From Mycolicibacterium celeriflavum (GTDB taxonomy: Bacteria > Actinomycetota > Actinomycetes > Mycobacteriales > Mycobacteriaceae): 64,000 nucleotides of DNA. Position 1 is the stretch's first letter. Every line of letters begins with the position of its first letter. The stretch is from the NCBI RefSeq assembly GCF_010731795.1, contig NZ_AP022591.1, positions 4,154,001 to 4,218,000 of the forward strand, written 5' to 3'. The translations under genes and the position numbers were made by a program. The notes beneath the pieces were generated by a model. The model made no database searches. It saw only the letters and a list, made by a program, of their open reading frames with translations, and had not been told where the DNA came from. Of this stretch, positions 62,157 to 64,000 are shown piece by piece.

Positions 62157-63127
62157 ATGATCAAGGCACTTATCCTGCCGTTGGGGCGCCGGTACATGCG
62201 ACTTCTTCATACCGACAAGGAAGACGTCGGCGTAGTAGGGCGTTGGGTGCGAGCGCTGCTGATGATTGTGCCGTTCTTCGCAGTGGCGTTCCCATTGTGG
62301 ATCCGTGCCGCGTTGTGGGGACCACTGACCGTTGATACCACCACCGAAGATGGCATCCGTATCCGATGCCGGCTCCAAGATGGTATCCAGATCTACATCT
62401 ACTTATTCGGTACGGCGTGGGAACCTGATCTCGCGGCATTTCTGCGCCGCCGGTTGCGACCGGGCGACACCTTCATCGACATCGGCGCCCACATCGGGTG
62501 CGTGACCGCACTGACCAGCAGAATAGTTGGACCGCGCGGCACCGTTGTGGCATTTGAACCCTGCCCCATAGTGATCCCTGGCTGCAGGAAACTGTAGCGA
62601 GGAACGAGCTCACGAACGTCCGCATGGTCGCCTCCGCGGTGTCGGATCGCGAGCAAGAACTTCCGCTGTTCATAGGGCCGAACTGGAACCTCGGCGAGAC
62701 CACGACGATCGCCCGCCCCAAGCTTCGCGAACAGGGCCGGGTGCCGGCGGCGCCGCTCGGTTCGCTCCTAACCACCGAGGAGCTGGCGACCGCGCGCATG
62801 ATCAAGATTGACGTGGAGGGCGCCGAGGACCGGGTGCTCGCCGGCTTGTTGGCGTCTGTCGACGCGCTGCCCGCCGACGCAGAATTGGTGGTTGAACTGT
62901 CACCAAGTTGGTGGAGCGATCCGGAACTGCGGCCGATTGACGTGCTACGGCCTTTCCTCGACCGCGGGTTCCACGTCTACCTGCTGCCCAACGACTACTT
63001 ACCATGGCGGTACCTGTGGCCAAGGGATGTCGGCGCGCCGCAGCGGCTCCGCGACCTCACGGAATTGGAGCGACGCGTATTTCGGCTCGATGTCGTGCTA
63101 TCACGCACGGACGCCGAAACGTTGTGA
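62157..63127 (+). pseudogene. FkbM-family methyltransferase, broken by a single-base frameshift
   Basis: SAM-dependent O-methyltransferase family; members methylate sugar or polyketide hydroxyls, including in GPL pathways. First half in one frame (62157 to about 62566): a hydrophobic segment at about 31-57 (ALLMIVPFFAVAFPLWI), then FGTAWEPDLAAFLRR and SAM motif GDTFIDIGAHIGCVTAL at about 103-118, ending VVAFEPCP. Second half in another frame: HSDPWLQETVARNELTNVRMVASAVSD, MIKIDVEGAEDRVLAGL and VVELSPSWW. Adding one C to the CCCC run at about 62563-62567 joins them as a 323-residue protein. Either a sequencing error or a recent inactivation. Confidence 0.78.
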
Positions 63128-63388
63128 CGTGGAAAGTCCGGCCCGGTCACGCGTCTTGTACAGGTAGAAGTAGTCGACGGACGCTGACGCTCATGTCGAG
63201 CATCGCCCCGGTCACCCGGTTCGGCGTGCCAAACCCGACGCTTCGGATCGTGCAGCGCGAATCCGCCGATTAACTGCAGAAGCAGGCGCGGCGGGGTGAG
63301 CCGCCGAAGTACCAAAACCGTCGAATAGTTGACGGGGCGATCCAGGTAAATTGGCGTGGTAACCCATTTTGGTCAACCGGGGGGATTG

Positions 63389-64000
63389 ATGACGATCACT
63401 GAGGCATCGGTGACAAATGTGAAGCGGGTGAAGCAGAAGGTGTTTTTCGGGCTGCTGCTCGGCGGCGGCGTCCCCCTCGAAGGCTCAAGCTCTGTTCTGG
63501 AATTACAGCATCTAATGCGAACGGTTCAGCGGACTGAAGGGGGGTCGGTGGCTGAAATCGGGTTCAACGCGGGGTATTCCAGCTACGCGATGCTGGCTGC
63601 TCACCCGGATGTACGGGTCGTTTCGTTTGATTTGGGTCTGCACCATGTAGTGCGCGCCGGCAAACGGTTGATTGACCGCAAGTTCCCTGGGCGGCACGAG
63701 CTGATTGTGGGTGATTCCCGTGAGACGGTGCCCGCGTTCGCTGAGGAGAATCCGGGCGTGGTGTTTGATGTGGCCTTCATCGATGGAGGCCACGACTACG
63801 AGGTCGCGGCGGCGGACCTGAAGAATATGCGGGCCTTGTGTTCCCCTGACACGGTGGTGGTCATGGACGATTTGATGCCATGGAAGTCTTGGGGTGAAGG
63901 GCCGACGCGAGCCTGGGCTGACGCAGTCGCGGCGGGCGCGGTTCGACAGGACGGGTTGTTTCAGGATGGCCGTCTGGTCGATGCGGTGAGCCATTCCGCT
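63389..64000 (+). CDS. Class I SAM-dependent methyltransferase, 3' end outside window
   Basis: ATG at 63389 after CCGGGGGGA; open for 204 codons to the window edge. SAM motif I is GGSVAEIGFNAGYSSYAML. Later DVRVVSFDLG, HELIVGDSRETVPAF and VVFDVAFIDGGHDYEVAAADLKNM give the Methyltransf_24-type fold, common in sugar or lipid O-methyltransferases. The motif VVMDDLMPWKSWGEGPTRAW follows. Possible tailoring enzyme for a glycan or lipid. The 260 bases between it and the FkbM gene contain no supported gene. Confidence 0.8.
   Translation, partial: MTITEASVTNVKRVKQKVFFGLLLGGGVPLEGSSSVLELQHLMRTVQRTEGGSVAEIGFNAGYSSYAMLAAHPDVRVVSFDLGLHHVVRAGKRLIDRKFPGRHELIVGDSRETVPAFAEENPGVVFDVAFIDGGHDYEVAAADLKNMRALCSPDTVVVMDDLMPWKSWGEGPTRAWADAVAAGAVRQDGLFQDGRLVDAVSHSA

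Noticed and set aside
62082..62378. Minus-strand frame opposite the FkbM start
   Set aside because: No domain or ribosome site; antisense shadow.

Overview
The window is high-GC actinobacterial DNA and almost certainly mycobacterial (Mycobacterium/Mycolicibacterium type). Evidence: a PrrA/PrrB two-component pair, an MmpS-MmpL-MmpL export operon, a small secreted haemophore-like protein, and an MbtH plus giant NRPS locus built like the glycopeptidolipid (GPL) mps region. I see no tRNA, rRNA, CRISPR array, transposase or phage gene.

Layout. 1-6000: the end of an FKBP peptidyl-prolyl isomerase, prrA-prrB on the minus strand, and a second minus-strand operon (NarL-type histidine kinase and regulator, a DUF6197-like protein, an adhesin-like DUF4097-type exported protein). 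6200-7010: an alpha/beta hydrolase. 7317-13730: a probable leader peptide and hairpin, then mmpS and two MmpL4-type transporters. 14019-14357: haemophore-like protein, followed by a clean intrinsic terminator. 15156-53150: MbtH and a ten-module NRPS. 53340-64000: asnB (minus), a VOC-fusion protein, a sulfotransferase-like protein, a DHA2 MFS exporter, a TauD/AsnO-like dioxygenase (minus), a JmjC/cupin_8 dioxygenase, a frameshifted FkbM methyltransferase and the start of another SAM methyltransferase.

The NRPS is read as two collinear genes. Gene 1 (15411-42841, about 9144 aa after correction) is Cstart-A1-T, C-A2(N-MT)-T, C-A3-T, C-A4-T, C-A5-T, C-A6-T-E, C-A7-T-E, C8. Gene 2 (42838-53150, about 3442 aa after correction) is A8-T-E, C9-A9-T, C10-A10-T-TE. 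The subunit break falls inside module 8, between C and A, at an ATGA overlap. Collinearity predicts an N-acylated decapeptide with N-methylation at residue 2, D-configuration at residues 6, 7 and 8, and threonine (code DFWSVGMVHK) at 3, 7 and 10, released by a thioesterase. GPL is a tetrapeptide ending in an amino alcohol, so this would be a different lipopeptide.

The most striking sequence signal is that A-domain blocks of 0.7-1.8 kb are nearly identical between modules (A3/A7/A10; A5/A9; part of A4/A8). Break points lie in the C-A linker and at the GGD|S phosphopantetheine motif. All nine indel sites that break the NRPS frames lie inside these repeated blocks. Correcting each against its intact sister copy restores a whole number of codons to both genes, so assembly error is the simplest explanation.

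Working model: AsnB and the two Fe(II)/2-oxoglutarate oxygenases could supply or hydroxylate building blocks, MbtH supports adenylation, the NRPS builds the acyl-peptide, methyl- and sulfotransferases decorate it, and MmpS/MmpL and possibly the MFS pump export it. These roles are inferred from proximity, not shown.
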